Below, piece after piece: positions 27,072 through 36,149 of a DNA stretch of 64,000 nucleotides. Source of the stretch: Acinetobacter silvestris. GTDB taxonomy: Bacteria > Pseudomonadota > Gammaproteobacteria > Pseudomonadales > Moraxellaceae. Both the position numbers and the translations under genes were made by a program. Under the pieces are notes generated by a model. The model searched no databases and was not told the DNA's origin. It saw nothing but the letters and a program-made list of their open reading frames with translations. The stretch spans positions 1 through 64,000 of the forward strand of contig NZ_NEGB01000009.1 of NCBI RefSeq assembly GCF_002135235.1, written 5' to 3'. Positions within the stretch are counted from its first letter, which is position 1. Each line of letters starts with the position of its first letter.

Positions 27072-28580
27072 ATGAAATTAAAAACCTTAACTACAGCTAT
27101 TTTAGTTGCTACTTTACCAGCGACTGGTGTTTTTGCTGCTGCCTTGGATCGTTCAGGCCAATCTGTTTCTTCATTCTTACAACCTAATAATTATTTTGAA
27201 GCTGGGATTTCAGTTCTAGATCCAACTGTAGAAGGCCGTGAAGCTGGAACAAGTGAAACTCGTCGCCATATTAGTGATATGGGTGATGATTATTATTTCC
27301 CTTCTGCTGCAATTAAATTACAGCTAACTGACCATATTTCTTTTGGTTTGTTATATGACAAACCATTTGGTGCAGATGCTGCATATGAAGGTAATAATGT
27401 ATTTGTTTCTGATGCAACAAATACAATTTTACCAACAGGAACTTTAGCGGTAATCCGTCAAACTACTATTGATAAGAATTTTAATGATTTAACTGCTCAA
27501 CAACGTGTAGGTGCAGTATTAAAAGCTCAAGGTGTAGATTTAACCTCAGCTGCGGGACAAGCACAACTTACCCAAACACTTGCAGCGTATAACGGTAATA
27601 TCGGGGGAACCAAAGACAAAATTGATACCGTCGTTAAACAAGGGGTTGAAAGCCAAGTAGATGCTGGCCTAAAACAAGTTAATTCGACACTTGGTAAAGG
27701 CAATACTAAAGTTGCAGTAGATACTCAAAATATTTCGATGATTTTTGGTTATCAACCAACTAAAAACTTTAACTTCTACGGTGGTGGTGTTTACCAAACA
27801 GTTAAAGGTAATGTAAGCCTTCGTGGTCAAGCATATAGCCTTTACAATGGCTATGATGCATCAATTAAAGAAACTGGCGGTGTAGGTTGGTTAGCAGGTG
27901 CTGCTTATCAAATTCCTGAAATTGCGTTAAAAGCAGCGGTAACTTATCGTTCTAAAATTAATCATGATGTTGAAATTAATGAAAGCATACCAACTCTTCC
28001 TGCACTTGCACTCTTAGGTCCAGCTGGTGCTGCTGCTGCTGCTAATATTGCTGCATCTTCAGGTGAAACAAGAATTACAACGCCACAATCTGTAAACTTA
28101 GATTTACAGTCAGGTATTATGGCGGATACAGTTGCCTTTGCTAACATTCGTTGGGTGAACTGGAAAGACTTTTCAATTCAACCATATAAGTTTGGTAAAG
28201 TATCTGAGGCTGTTGGTGGTTTAGTTGGTCGTCCAAATGGCTTCGACTTAGTTAAATATTCAGATGACCAATGGTCAGCAACTGCAGGTGTTGGTCGTAA
28301 ACTAAATGAGCAATGGGCAGGTAATGTATCTGTTGGTTGGGACTCAGGTGCAGGTAATCCTGTTACAACTTTAGGTCCAACTGAAGGTTTTTGGAATGTC
28401 GGCTTAGGTGTTCAATATAGCCCAACACCATCAACATTCATTGCTGGTGGTGTAAAATACTTCTGGCTAGGCGATGCTAAAGCTCAAACTGGTGCTCAAG
28501 CTGATGGCAGCGATTATGTTGCAGAATTCACAGGTAATACTGCAATTGCATACGGTTTAAAAATGGGTTACAAATTTTAA
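27072..28580 (+). CDS. FadL-family outer-membrane transport protein (long form)
   Basis: A 502-residue FadL/OMPP1 family barrel with a signal peptide (MKLKTLTTAILVATLPATGV, cleavage near FAA) and ending KMGYKF. The mature N-terminus ALDRSGQSVSSFLQPNNYFE matches the paralogue at 28907. A segment of about 90 residues (roughly 105-205, containing LTAQQRVGAVLKAQGVDLTS) is absent from that paralogue and is predicted to lie in a loop. There is an Ala run (GPAGAAAAANIAASS) in a later loop. FadL proteins take hydrophobic substrates such as fatty acids across the outer membrane. Confidence 0.85.
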   Translation: MKLKTLTTAILVATLPATGVFAAALDRSGQSVSSFLQPNNYFEAGISVLDPTVEGREAGTSETRRHISDMGDDYYFPSAAIKLQLTDHISFGLLYDKPFGADAAYEGNNVFVSDATNTILPTGTLAVIRQTTIDKNFNDLTAQQRVGAVLKAQGVDLTSAAGQAQLTQTLAAYNGNIGGTKDKIDTVVKQGVESQVDAGLKQVNSTLGKGNTKVAVDTQNISMIFGYQPTKNFNFYGGGVYQTVKGNVSLRGQAYSLYNGYDASIKETGGVGWLAGAAYQIPEIALKAAVTYRSKINHDVEINESIPTLPALALLGPAGAAAAANIAASSGETRITTPQSVNLDLQSGIMADTVAFANIRWVNWKDFSIQPYKFGKVSEAVGGLVGRPNGFDLVKYSDDQWSATAGVGRKLNEQWAGNVSVGWDSGAGNPVTTLGPTEGFWNVGLGVQYSPTPSTFIAGGVKYFWLGDAKAQTGAQADGSDYVAEFTGNTAIAYGLKMGYKF

Positions 28581-28599
28581 TTTGAAGCTTTAAACAGTT

Positions 28600-28628
28600 A
28601 AAAAGGCCATTGTTCTCAATGGTCTTTT
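28600..28628 (+). terminator. Terminator after first fadL-like gene
   Basis: AAAAGGCCATTG, loop TTCT, CAATGGTCTTTT (one G-T pair) with T-rich tail. Confidence 0.75.
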
Positions 28629-28830
28629 AAATTTTATGGTTATTATTCACCACATACGAAACCAAATGCTCTAAATTCATCCAAACAAAATACTAAGAAT
28701 ACCACCTACTATTTTAAAACATTTACTCTAATTTATTAATTAAAATCATTAACATACATAAAAATATTAGTGTTTTTACTCTATTCAAGTCTATTCTTTG
28801 AATTCTCTAGTTCATTTCCCCCGCGTTATT

Positions 28831-28842
28831 GAGTATTTACTC
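28831..28842 (+). promoter_or_regulatory. Palindromic operator candidate, copy 2
   Basis: GAGTA-TT-TACTC followed by TTTTTTAAATTATGTTAC, closely matching copy 1 at 26931 in the palindrome and in the AT-rich run beyond it. It is 65 bp before the start of the second fadL-like gene. Confidence 0.55.
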
Positions 28843-28906
28843 TTTTTTAAATTATGTTACTTTTCCACAACATTTTGATACAAAACAACATCAGGGAAAA
28901 GAGAAT

Positions 28907-30040
28907 ATGAAGCTTTCAGCCATTCATTCTGCTATTTTACTCAGCTTAATTCCTACAACTTCTGTTCTGGCAGCTGGTTTAGACCGCTCAGGTCAATCAA
29001 TTTCAGCATTTTTACAACCTGGAAACTATGTCGAAGCAGGTATTTCAGTTTTAGATCCAGAAATCAAAGGTAAAGACAATGCTGGCCATAAAGTCAGTGA
29101 TATGGCTGAAGACTACTATTTCCCATCAGCAGCTATTAAAATTCAAGCGACAGATAAAATTTCAGTTGGTTTAATTTACGACCAACCTTATGGTGCAGAT
29201 TCTCAATACTCAACTGATGCTGGTGCATTTGGTGACGGTAAGCAAGGTACAGGCGTTGAAGTTAAAACCAACAATATTACGGCGTTAATTGGTTACCAAC
29301 CGACTGAAAACTGGAATGTTTATGCAGGCCCAGTTTTTCAAACTGTAGAAGCAAAAGTATCTTTACGTGGTGCTGCTTATGGTGGCCCAGCTGCTGTCGG
29401 CGGTTATGATATTGCGCTTAAAGAAGAAGATGCTTATGGCTGGTTAGCAGGTTTTGCCTACCAAATTCCTGCAATTGCGCTAAAAGCAGCAGTGACTTAT
29501 CGTTCTGAAATTAAGCATGAAGTAGAAACATTTGAGACCTTTGGCTTAGGTAAATTAGTATTTCCTAGCAGCACAACTGAAATAACTACGCCACAATCTG
29601 TTAATCTAGATTTACAATCAGGTATTGCTCAAAATACTTTAGCGTTTGCGAATATCCGCTGGGTACATTGGAGCCAGTTTGCAGTTACACCAAATATTCT
29701 TAAAGCAAAATCAAAGAATAATTTAATTGACTACTCAGATGATCAGTGGTCTGCGAGTGTTGGTCTTGGTCATAAATTCAATGCTAAATGGTCAGGAACT
29801 GCTGCAGTTGGCTATGACTCTGGTGCTGGCAATCCTGTAACGACTTTAGGCCCAACGGAAGGTTATTGGAGTATTGGCTTAGGTGGTCAATATAGCCCTG
29901 CTGAAAATTATTTCATCCAAGCAGGCGTTAAATACTTCTGGTTAGGTGATGCTCAAGCCCAAACAGGTGGAAGAGTTGCTGGCAGCTTTGAAGACAATAC
30001 TGCTTTTGGTTATGGTATGAAAATCGGTTACCGCTTCTAA
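28907..30040 (+). CDS. FadL-family outer-membrane transport protein (short form)
   Basis: A 377-residue FadL/OMPP1 family protein. ATG at 28907 gives a proper signal peptide (MKLSAIHSAILLSLIPTTSV, cleavage near LAA) and has GGGAAAAGAG upstream; an earlier in-frame start would place 26 residues before it. AGLDRSGQSISAFLQPGNYV and VTTLGPTEGYWSIGLGGQYS closely follow the paralogue at 27072. It lacks the ~90-residue insertion of that protein. Tandem duplication is the simplest origin, and both carry the same palindrome upstream. Confidence 0.85.
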   Translation: MKLSAIHSAILLSLIPTTSVLAAGLDRSGQSISAFLQPGNYVEAGISVLDPEIKGKDNAGHKVSDMAEDYYFPSAAIKIQATDKISVGLIYDQPYGADSQYSTDAGAFGDGKQGTGVEVKTNNITALIGYQPTENWNVYAGPVFQTVEAKVSLRGAAYGGPAAVGGYDIALKEEDAYGWLAGFAYQIPAIALKAAVTYRSEIKHEVETFETFGLGKLVFPSSTTEITTPQSVNLDLQSGIAQNTLAFANIRWVHWSQFAVTPNILKAKSKNNLIDYSDDQWSASVGLGHKFNAKWSGTAAVGYDSGAGNPVTTLGPTEGYWSIGLGGQYSPAENYFIQAGVKYFWLGDAQAQTGGRVAGSFEDNTAFGYGMKIGYRF

Positions 30041-30063
30041 TTTTTTAAAGAATTAAATGCAAC

Positions 30064-30105
30064 AAAAAAGGGAGTATCATTTTCAAATGATACCCCCCTT
30101 TTTTA
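30064..30105. terminator. Bidirectional terminator
   Basis: AAAAAAGGGAGTATCATT, loop TTCA, AATGATACCCCCCTTTTTT: between the fadL-like gene and convergent thrH. Confidence 0.88.
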
Positions 30106-30121
30106 TTCGAGTTATTCAATA

Positions 30122-30739
30122 TTAAGCAGGAATATCACGAACTGAAGCTTCACGAATCGCTTCTTTTAATGCCGCATAACCACGAATTGCAGGAAATTGT
30201 GGAAATTCAGCAATCACATTTTCAGGTGCATCAAATAAGAAACCTTGATTTGCCTCACCCAGCATAGTGGTGTCATTATAAGAATCACCGGCTGCAATAA
30301 CACGGAAATTTAAAGCATGTAATGCTTTTACCGCTTGACGTTTTTGATCTGGTTGGCGTAATTTATACGCAGTGATCATCCCCTGTTCATCAGTTTCTAA
30401 TTTATGACAGAAAATAGTTGGCCATCCTAATTGCTTCATTAATGGATGTGCAAATTCATAGAAAGTATCTGAAAGAATAATCAACTGAAAATGAGTACCC
30501 ACCCATTCAACAAATTCTTTTGCACCTTCAAAAGGTCCCATATCTGCAATAACAGCTTGAATATCATTCAAACCTAGACCATGTTGTTTTAAAATATTTA
30601 AACGTTGCGTCATCAACACATCGTAGTCTGGGATATCACGTGTTGTGGCTTCCAGCTCTTTAATTCCAGTTTTTTTTGCAAAGTTAATCCAAATTTCTGG
30701 AACTAACACACCCTCTAGATCAAGACATACGATTTCCAT
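30122..30739 (-). CDS. thrH: ThrH: phosphoserine phosphatase/homoserine phosphotransferase
   Basis: A 205-residue HAD-superfamily enzyme. ATG at 30739 has GGGAG upstream; an earlier TTG adds four residues only. The nucleophile Asp is in MEIVCLDLEGVLVPEIWINF, and later HAD motifs are LIILSDTFYEFAHPLMKQLG and VIAAGDSYNDTTMLGEA. ThrH proteins dephosphorylate phosphoserine and can transfer the phosphate to homoserine, linking serine and threonine synthesis. Single gene with its own terminator; cytoplasmic. Confidence 0.88.
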   Translation of the reverse strand: MEIVCLDLEGVLVPEIWINFAKKTGIKELEATTRDIPDYDVLMTQRLNILKQHGLGLNDIQAVIADMGPFEGAKEFVEWVGTHFQLIILSDTFYEFAHPLMKQLGWPTIFCHKLETDEQGMITAYKLRQPDQKRQAVKALHALNFRVIAAGDSYNDTTMLGEANQGFLFDAPENVIAEFPQFPAIRGYAALKEAIREASVRDIPA

Positions 30740-30932
30740 GGGTTCTCCCAAATGTCGGTTAAAAAATTTGCACTATCATAGCATTAACAATTGATTTTGT
30801 AGTTGTAGATTTTAAAATCAATTTTATTCATAAGTATCTATTTTTTATTGCTAAGCAGCATATTTCATTTACTTTAAAATAGGTTGAATTTCAAAATATA
30901 AATAGCTTCCAAGCTAGTTGCCAGGAGCAGAA

Positions 30933-31667
30933 ATGACTGCCATTCCGACTATTGATCTCGTCGATGCACTTGCATCTGAATATGCTAATCAATCCCCTTC
31001 TGAAATTTTAGCATTGGCTTTAAATCAAGAAGGTGAAATTGCCATTTCATTTTCTGGTGCTGAAGATGTCGTTTTAATTGATATGGCATCACACTTAGGT
31101 AAGCCATTTCGTGTCTTTAGCCTTGATACAGGTCGCTTGCACCCTGAAACCTATCAATTCATTGAGACAGTTCGTAAGCATTATAATATTGACATCGAAA
31201 TTTGTTTCCCTGAATCAGAAGCAGTACAAACACTGGTTAAAAATAAAGGATTATTTAGTTTCTTTGCCGATGGTCATCAAGAATGTTGTGGAATTCGTAA
31301 AGTTCAACCTTTACGCAAGAAACTCACAACACTGGATGGTTGGATTACTGGTCAACGTAAAGATCAAAGCCCTGGTACACGCCATGAAATTCCAGTTGTA
31401 CAAGCAGATACTAGTTTTTCTGGTGAGGGCAAACAACTGATTAAATATAATCCTCTAGCGAATTGGTCGAGTGCAGATGTCTGGAATTATATTCGTATGA
31501 TGGAAATCCCATATAATCCGCTGCATGAAAAGGGTTTTATTTCAATTGGTTGTGAACCTTGTACACGTGCTGTGTTACCAAACCAACATGAACGCGAGGG
31601 TCGTTGGTGGTGGGAAGAAGCAACACATAAAGAGTGTGGATTACATGCAGCTAATATAAAGAAATAA
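30933..31667 (+). CDS. cysH: CysH assimilatory adenylyl-sulfate (APS-type) reductase
   Basis: A 244-residue sulfonucleotide reductase that reduces activated sulfate to sulfite. ATG at 30933 has AGGAG six bases before it. The nucleotide loop is [15 protein letters not shown]. Two cysteine pairs, in [10 protein letters not shown] and [11 protein letters not shown], are those that bind a [4Fe-4S] cluster in APS-using enzymes, and the redox Cys is in THKECGLH near the C-terminus. The cluster implies APS rather than PAPS as substrate. It stands alone, divergent from thrH. Confidence 0.92.
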   Translation: MTAIPTIDLVDALASEYANQSPSEILALALNQEGEIAISFSGAEDVVLIDMASHLGKPFRVFSLDTGRLHPETYQFIETVRKHYNIDIEICFPESEAVQTLVKNKGLFSFFADGHQECCGIRKVQPLRKKLTTLDGWITGQRKDQSPGTRHEIPVVQADTSFSGEGKQLIKYNPLANWSSADVWNYIRMMEIPYNPLHEKGFISIGCEPCTRAVLPNQHEREGRWWWEEATHKECGLHAANIKK

Positions 31668-31674
31668 GTCAACT

Positions 31675-31703
31675 AAAGTCACTGAAATATCAGTGACTTT
31701 TTA
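31675..31703 (+). terminator. Terminator after cysH
   Basis: AAAGTCACTGA, short loop, TCAGTGACTTTTT: stem and T tract eight bases after the cysH stop. Confidence 0.85.
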
Positions 31704-31808
31704 GAACCGATAGATTCATCAATATTTTGGATTTTATGCACTAAAAAGTTTTATACTAGAATTCAAGATTTATAATTCCAATAAACGAACACTCATAAAC
31801 GAGCTGTT

Positions 31809-33248
31809 ATGGACTTTGCAGTGAGGCAAACCAAAATTATGCGCCCATTACACCCTATTGATTTAATTTTTCTAACCTTAGAAAAACGTCAACAACCCAT
31901 GCATGTTGGAGGATTGTTTTTATTCCAAATTCCAGATCATGCACCATCTACCTTTATTCAAGATCTCGTTGCCGATATTCGTAAATCTAAATCTATCCCT
32001 ATTCCACCGTTCAACAATCATTTAAATGGTTTGTTTTGGGATGAAGATGAGGAGTTTGATATTGACCATCATTTCCGTCATATTGCTCTCCCCCATCCAG
32101 GCCGTATTCGTGAGCTGTTAGTTTATATTTCTCAAGAACATAGCGCATTAATAGATCGTGCAAAACCATTATGGACATGTAATATCATTGAAGGCATTGA
32201 AGGCAATCGTTTTGCAATGTACTTCAAAATCCATCATGCCATGGTTGATGGGATTGCAGGCATGCGTTTGGTCGAAAAATCTCTATCCAAAAATCCTGAA
32301 GATAAAAGTATTGTACCACCCTGGTGTGTTGAAGGGCCTCGCTCTAAACGTTTAAAAGAAACCAAGGTGAGCAAACTCAAAAAAGTCCTGACAACAATTA
32401 AAGGCCAACTCGAAGCTACGCCAAAAGTCACTCAAGAACTGTTCCAAACTGTTTTTAAAGAAATGGGCAAAAATCCAGACTATGTTTCAAGTTTCCAAGC
32501 ACCTGCCAGTTTATTTAACCAACGGGTAAGCTCATCACGGCGTTTTGCAGCACAATCTTTTGAGCTGAATCGATTTAGAGATATTTCCAAAGCGCTTGGT
32601 GTCACCATTAATGATGTTGTACTGGCTGTATGCTCTGGCGCACTGCGTGAATATCTAATTACTCAAGATGCATTACCGAAAAAACCATTGATTGCCATGG
32701 TACCCGCGTCTGTGCGTGATGATGATTCTGATATGAGCAACCGTATCACCATGATTTTGGCAAATTTAGGTACACATCAAGAAGATCCATTAGAACGTTT
32801 AAATATTATTAGACGCAGTGTGCAAAATGCGAAAAACCGTTTTAAGCGTATGAATGCCAATCAAATTCTGAATTATAGTGCTTTTGTTTATGGCCCTGCA
32901 GGATTCAATATTGCTTCTGGTCTAATGCCGAAACGACAAGCCTTTAACGTAATTATTTCCAATGTTCCTGGTCCTCGTGAACCTTTATATTGGAATGGTG
33001 CAAAACTTGATGCACTCTATCCTGCGTCAATTGTTCTTGATGGACAGGCTTTAAACATTACCATGACCAGTTATTTAGATAAATTAGAAGTAGGCCTGAC
33101 TGGATGTCGAAATGCCTTACCTAAAATGCAAAACTTACTGACGCATTTAGAAGATGAAATTCAGCGTTTTGAAAAGATTATTAGCACATCGAATGAACCC
33201 CAAATAGACTCAGGTACTCAAGAGACCAAATTGACACAACCAGCATAA
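31809..33248 (+). CDS. wax-dgaT: Wax ester synthase/diacylglycerol acyltransferase (WS/DGAT)
   Basis: A 479-residue acyltransferase making wax esters and triacylglycerols, storage lipids typical of Acinetobacter. The active-site motif HHxxxDG is in FKIHHAMVDGIAGMRLVEKS. The sequence follows the A. baylyi enzyme closely, for example LEKRQQPMHVGGLFLFQIP, HHFRHIALPHPGRIRELL and NVIISNVPGPREPLYWNG. Two ATG codons are possible: 31809 and 31839. The second gives the N-terminus MRPLHPID known from A. baylyi; the first adds ten residues and has only a weak GAG signal, so the start is unsettled. Confidence 0.93.
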   Translation: MDFAVRQTKIMRPLHPIDLIFLTLEKRQQPMHVGGLFLFQIPDHAPSTFIQDLVADIRKSKSIPIPPFNNHLNGLFWDEDEEFDIDHHFRHIALPHPGRIRELLVYISQEHSALIDRAKPLWTCNIIEGIEGNRFAMYFKIHHAMVDGIAGMRLVEKSLSKNPEDKSIVPPWCVEGPRSKRLKETKVSKLKKVLTTIKGQLEATPKVTQELFQTVFKEMGKNPDYVSSFQAPASLFNQRVSSSRRFAAQSFELNRFRDISKALGVTINDVVLAVCSGALREYLITQDALPKKPLIAMVPASVRDDDSDMSNRITMILANLGTHQEDPLERLNIIRRSVQNAKNRFKRMNANQILNYSAFVYGPAGFNIASGLMPKRQAFNVIISNVPGPREPLYWNGAKLDALYPASIVLDGQALNITMTSYLDKLEVGLTGCRNALPKMQNLLTHLEDEIQRFEKIISTSNEPQIDSGTQETKLTQPA

Positions 33249-33252
33249 AATT

Positions 33253-33280
33253 AAGGGGCCCTAAAGGCCCCTTATCTTTA
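33253..33280 (+). terminator. Terminator after wax synthase gene
   Basis: AAGGGGCC, loop CTAAA, GGCCCCTT, then ATCTTT. Confidence 0.8.
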
Positions 33281-33299
33281 ATACTACAACACTAGAGCA

Positions 33300-33473
33300 T
33301 TACTTTTGAATACTACGGCATTGTTTCAATAACTGATGACAAGCACTGATAACCATAGCTTTAGTAATTTGTACTTCTTTGCCGTGATCATCCAACATTA
33401 CACAGGTGTTCTTTTTTTGGCTTTGTAATACATGATCCAAACCGCGCGTTAAAATTTGTTCACTTATATTCAT
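33300..33473 (-). CDS. Small conserved-looking protein, 57 residues
   Basis: ATG at 33473 opens a frame ending TAA at 33300: MNISEQILTRGLDHVLQSQK, KNTCVMLDDHGKEVQITKAM, VISACHQLLKQCRSIQK. It has no membrane segment and is mostly helical in look, with three Cys. The codon pattern is ordinary for the region, and it lies alone between the wax synthase terminator and rng. I do not recognise a family. Confidence 0.5.
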   Translation of the reverse strand: MNISEQILTRGLDHVLQSQKKNTCVMLDDHGKEVQITKAMVISACHQLLKQCRSIQK

Positions 33474-33602
33474 TTTAATCTCACTTGCTAAGACAATTTA
33501 GAAAGAAAGTCTTTGGCTACTTGTTGTACCTAGTATTGTAAAATAGCCAATAAAAGTAAAATTTCAGATGTAACAAGTGTTTAACGATATTCTGTTACAA
33601 AT

Positions 33603-35057
33603 TTAACTGAGAATGATATCGTATTGCTCTTGCGTATATAAATTTTCGACTTGAAATTTAATTACACGAGTGATGAAATGCTCTAAATCAGCGACTGCTG
33701 GGGCTTCTACTGTTAATAAGCGATCAATCACCGATGGATGTGCGATAACAGTAAAGCCACTCTTAGATTCGAATGCACGGGTATAACGTAAAATTTCTCG
33801 AAAGATTTCGTAACAAACAGACTCTGCTGTTTTGACATATCCACGCCCTTGGCAGGTTGGGCAAGACTCACACAGCAAATGCTCTAAAGATTCACGTGTT
33901 CTTTTGCGTGTCATTTCCACCAAACCTAGCTCAGAAACCTGAGTAATTTTAGTTTTAGCATGATCACGTTCTAGCATTTTTTCAAACTGGCTCATGACTT
34001 CATTACGATGCTGTGCTTCCTGCATATCAATGAAATCGATGATGATAATACCGCCTAAGTTGCGCAGACGTAATTGACGTGCAATGACTTGAGTTGCCTC
34101 CATATTGGTTTTAAACACTGTATCTTCCAGTGTCCGCCCCCCAACATAGGATCCAGTATTGACATCAATCGTTGTCATTGCTTCCGTCTGGTCAATCATT
34201 AAATAACCGCCAGACTTTAAAGCAACACGGGTTTGTAAGGCTTTTTGAATATCTTCTTCGACATTATACAAATCGAAAATTGGACGCTCCCCAGGATAAT
34301 GCACCAAACGATCCTGCATATTAGGTACAAATTCATCTACAAATTCTTTTAACTTGGCATAAATTTCACGTGAATCGACAGAAATCTTCGCGGTATCTTC
34401 ATTAGCAAGATCTCGAATTACACGTTGTGGTAAAGGCAACTCTTCAAAAATGCTCGATGGAACCAAAATACTTTTTTGCTTACGTTGAATATATTCCCAA
34501 AGCTTAGCCAAATATGCCATATCTTGAGCAATCGCGGCTTCTTCAATCCCTTCAGCAGCAGTACGAACAATCACAGAACCTGGCAACTTATGTTCAGCTT
34601 GAATCCGTTCAATCATCGAACGTAAACGATCACGCTCTTGTTCTGATTCAATACGTTGTGAGACACCAATATGATTACCATAAGGCATCATCACTAAATA
34701 GCGTGAAGGTATAGAGAGATCGGTACTTAAACGCGCCCCTTTCGTCCCCAACATATCTTTCATGACTTGAACGGTTAGAATTTGTCCCGGTTGTAAAAGT
34801 TCATACACATTGGGAATCGGTTGATTACGTGGCCAAACCATATCATTGATATGTAAAAAAGCCGTTCGAGACAAACCAATATCCACGAAAGCAGCTTGCA
34901 TACCAGGCAAAACACGGACTACTTTGCCCTTATAAATATTCCCCACTAATCCACGTTTAACAGTCCGCTCTATAAATAATTCATTGACGGTACCATTTTG
35001 GATTAGCGCCACACGACATTCCATCGGCGTGACGTTAATTAATAACTCATCAGACAT
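33603..35057 (-). CDS. rng: Ribonuclease G
   Basis: A 484-residue RNase E/G family endonuclease, close to the usual length of RNase G. It starts with the S1-type RNA-binding domain (MSDELLINVTPMECRVALIQ, GNIYKGKVVRVLPGMQAAFV). The catalytic core has TTIDVNTGSYVG and GGIIIIDFIDM with the metal-binding Asp residues, and the zinc-link motif is LCESCPTCQGRGYV. It matures the 16S rRNA 5' end and degrades mRNA. It follows maf by 40 bp on the same strand, so mreB through rng probably form one unit. Confidence 0.93.
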   Translation of the reverse strand: MSDELLINVTPMECRVALIQNGTVNELFIERTVKRGLVGNIYKGKVVRVLPGMQAAFVDIGLSRTAFLHINDMVWPRNQPIPNVYELLQPGQILTVQVMKDMLGTKGARLSTDLSIPSRYLVMMPYGNHIGVSQRIESEQERDRLRSMIERIQAEHKLPGSVIVRTAAEGIEEAAIAQDMAYLAKLWEYIQRKQKSILVPSSIFEELPLPQRVIRDLANEDTAKISVDSREIYAKLKEFVDEFVPNMQDRLVHYPGERPIFDLYNVEEDIQKALQTRVALKSGGYLMIDQTEAMTTIDVNTGSYVGGRTLEDTVFKTNMEATQVIARQLRLRNLGGIIIIDFIDMQEAQHRNEVMSQFEKMLERDHAKTKITQVSELGLVEMTRKRTRESLEHLLCESCPTCQGRGYVKTAESVCYEIFREILRYTRAFESKSGFTVIAHPSVIDRLLTVEAPAVADLEHFITRVIKFQVENLYTQEQYDIILS

Positions 35058-35097
35058 AACAAAAGGCTCAAAACATTATAAAAATTCTTTTCAGGGG

Positions 35098-35664
35098 TTA
35101 ATTTAATGCCTTAACCGCTTTTAATAACTGTACTGTCTCATGTAAAGGTAAACCTACAACATTGCTATAACTACCTTCTATACGAGGTATATATTGTGCA
35201 GCGATGCCTTGCAGTGCGTATGCACCCGCTTTTCCAAGCGGCTCACCTGTCGCCCAATAATCTTCCATATCATTGTGGCTTAATTTTTGGAATTCAACCT
35301 GCGTGCAGACCACCCTACTGATTATTTTTTCATGATTCGCTACACAGATACCCGTGAATACCTCATGCTTTCGACCTGATAATAAGGACCAAATTTCAAA
35401 AGCATGTTGTTTCGATTCTGGCTTGCCAATGATCTTAGCATCAATTGCCACACTGGTGTCAGCGGCAAGAATATTTACTGTAGGATATCGTACCAATACA
35501 GATTTAGCTTTGGTTTCTGCCAATCTTTTAACATAGTCTTCTACTGTCTCATTCTCAAAGACAGACTCATCGATATCGGGACTATAGATACTAAAATCCA
35601 ATCCCAATTGCTGCAATAACTCTCGACGTCTTGGAGAGCTCGATGCCAATATTAAATTCGCCAT
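35098..35664 (-). CDS. maf: Maf-family nucleoside triphosphate pyrophosphatase
   Basis: A 188-residue Maf protein: N-terminal LILASSSPRRRELLQQLGLD, catalytic-region VNILAADTSVAIDAKIIGKP and GAYALQGIAAQYIPRIEGSY. Maf enzymes hydrolyse non-canonical or methylated nucleoside triphosphates (dTTP/UTP type) and influence septum formation. Its start overlaps the end of mreD by 13 bases, consistent with one mre-maf-rng operon. Confidence 0.92.
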   Translation of the reverse strand: MANLILASSSPRRRELLQQLGLDFSIYSPDIDESVFENETVEDYVKRLAETKAKSVLVRYPTVNILAADTSVAIDAKIIGKPESKQHAFEIWSLLSGRKHEVFTGICVANHEKIISRVVCTQVEFQKLSHNDMEDYWATGEPLGKAGAYALQGIAAQYIPRIEGSYSNVVGLPLHETVQLLKAVKALN

Positions 35665-36149
35665 CTTTTTAACAAATAATATAGGATTGGCCAGAATAGA
35701 ATACTAGTGAGAAGGGACTGCCAATGACGAGCAATAGAAAAATGAATGCCGAACATCACCTGAGCCATAAACATAAACAGTAAATGGGCCAAAATTGCTA
35801 AAGAGGTGATAACCCATATATTACTAAAGGTTAAGACACGCCTTTCTCGAATAAAATATCGAGTCGTAAATGCAATAACAACATAACTTAATGCATTTAA
35901 GCCTAAGGGTGCATCAAACAATAAGTCGGTAAATAATCCCATGGCAAATGCAAACCAAACGCCACACCATGTCGGTTGACACAATACCCAAAACAGCATG
36001 AGCATGAGCATAAACAATGGACGCCATCCCGCAATGGCATACGACAATGGATAAACCACCAAAATAGAGCAAATAACAACGGAGAAGATAATGACCAATA
36101 ACGGATCTTTACGTTGATGGTCAGAGGATAATTTCTTAGCGGTCAACAT
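35652..36149 (-). CDS. mreD: Rod-shape-determining protein MreD
   Basis: A 165-residue inner-membrane protein with about five hydrophobic helices, including VIIFSVVICSILVVYPLSYA and GVWFAFAMGLFTDLLFDAPL, the latter being the MreD-family signature. It works with MreB and MreC in the elongasome. Its start overlaps the mreC end by 14 bases and its end overlaps maf. Confidence 0.9.
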   Translation of the reverse strand: MLTAKKLSSDHQRKDPLLVIIFSVVICSILVVYPLSYAIAGWRPLFMLMLMLFWVLCQPTWCGVWFAFAMGLFTDLLFDAPLGLNALSYVVIAFTTRYFIRERRVLTFSNIWVITSLAILAHLLFMFMAQVMFGIHFSIARHWQSLLTSILFWPILYYLLKRWRI

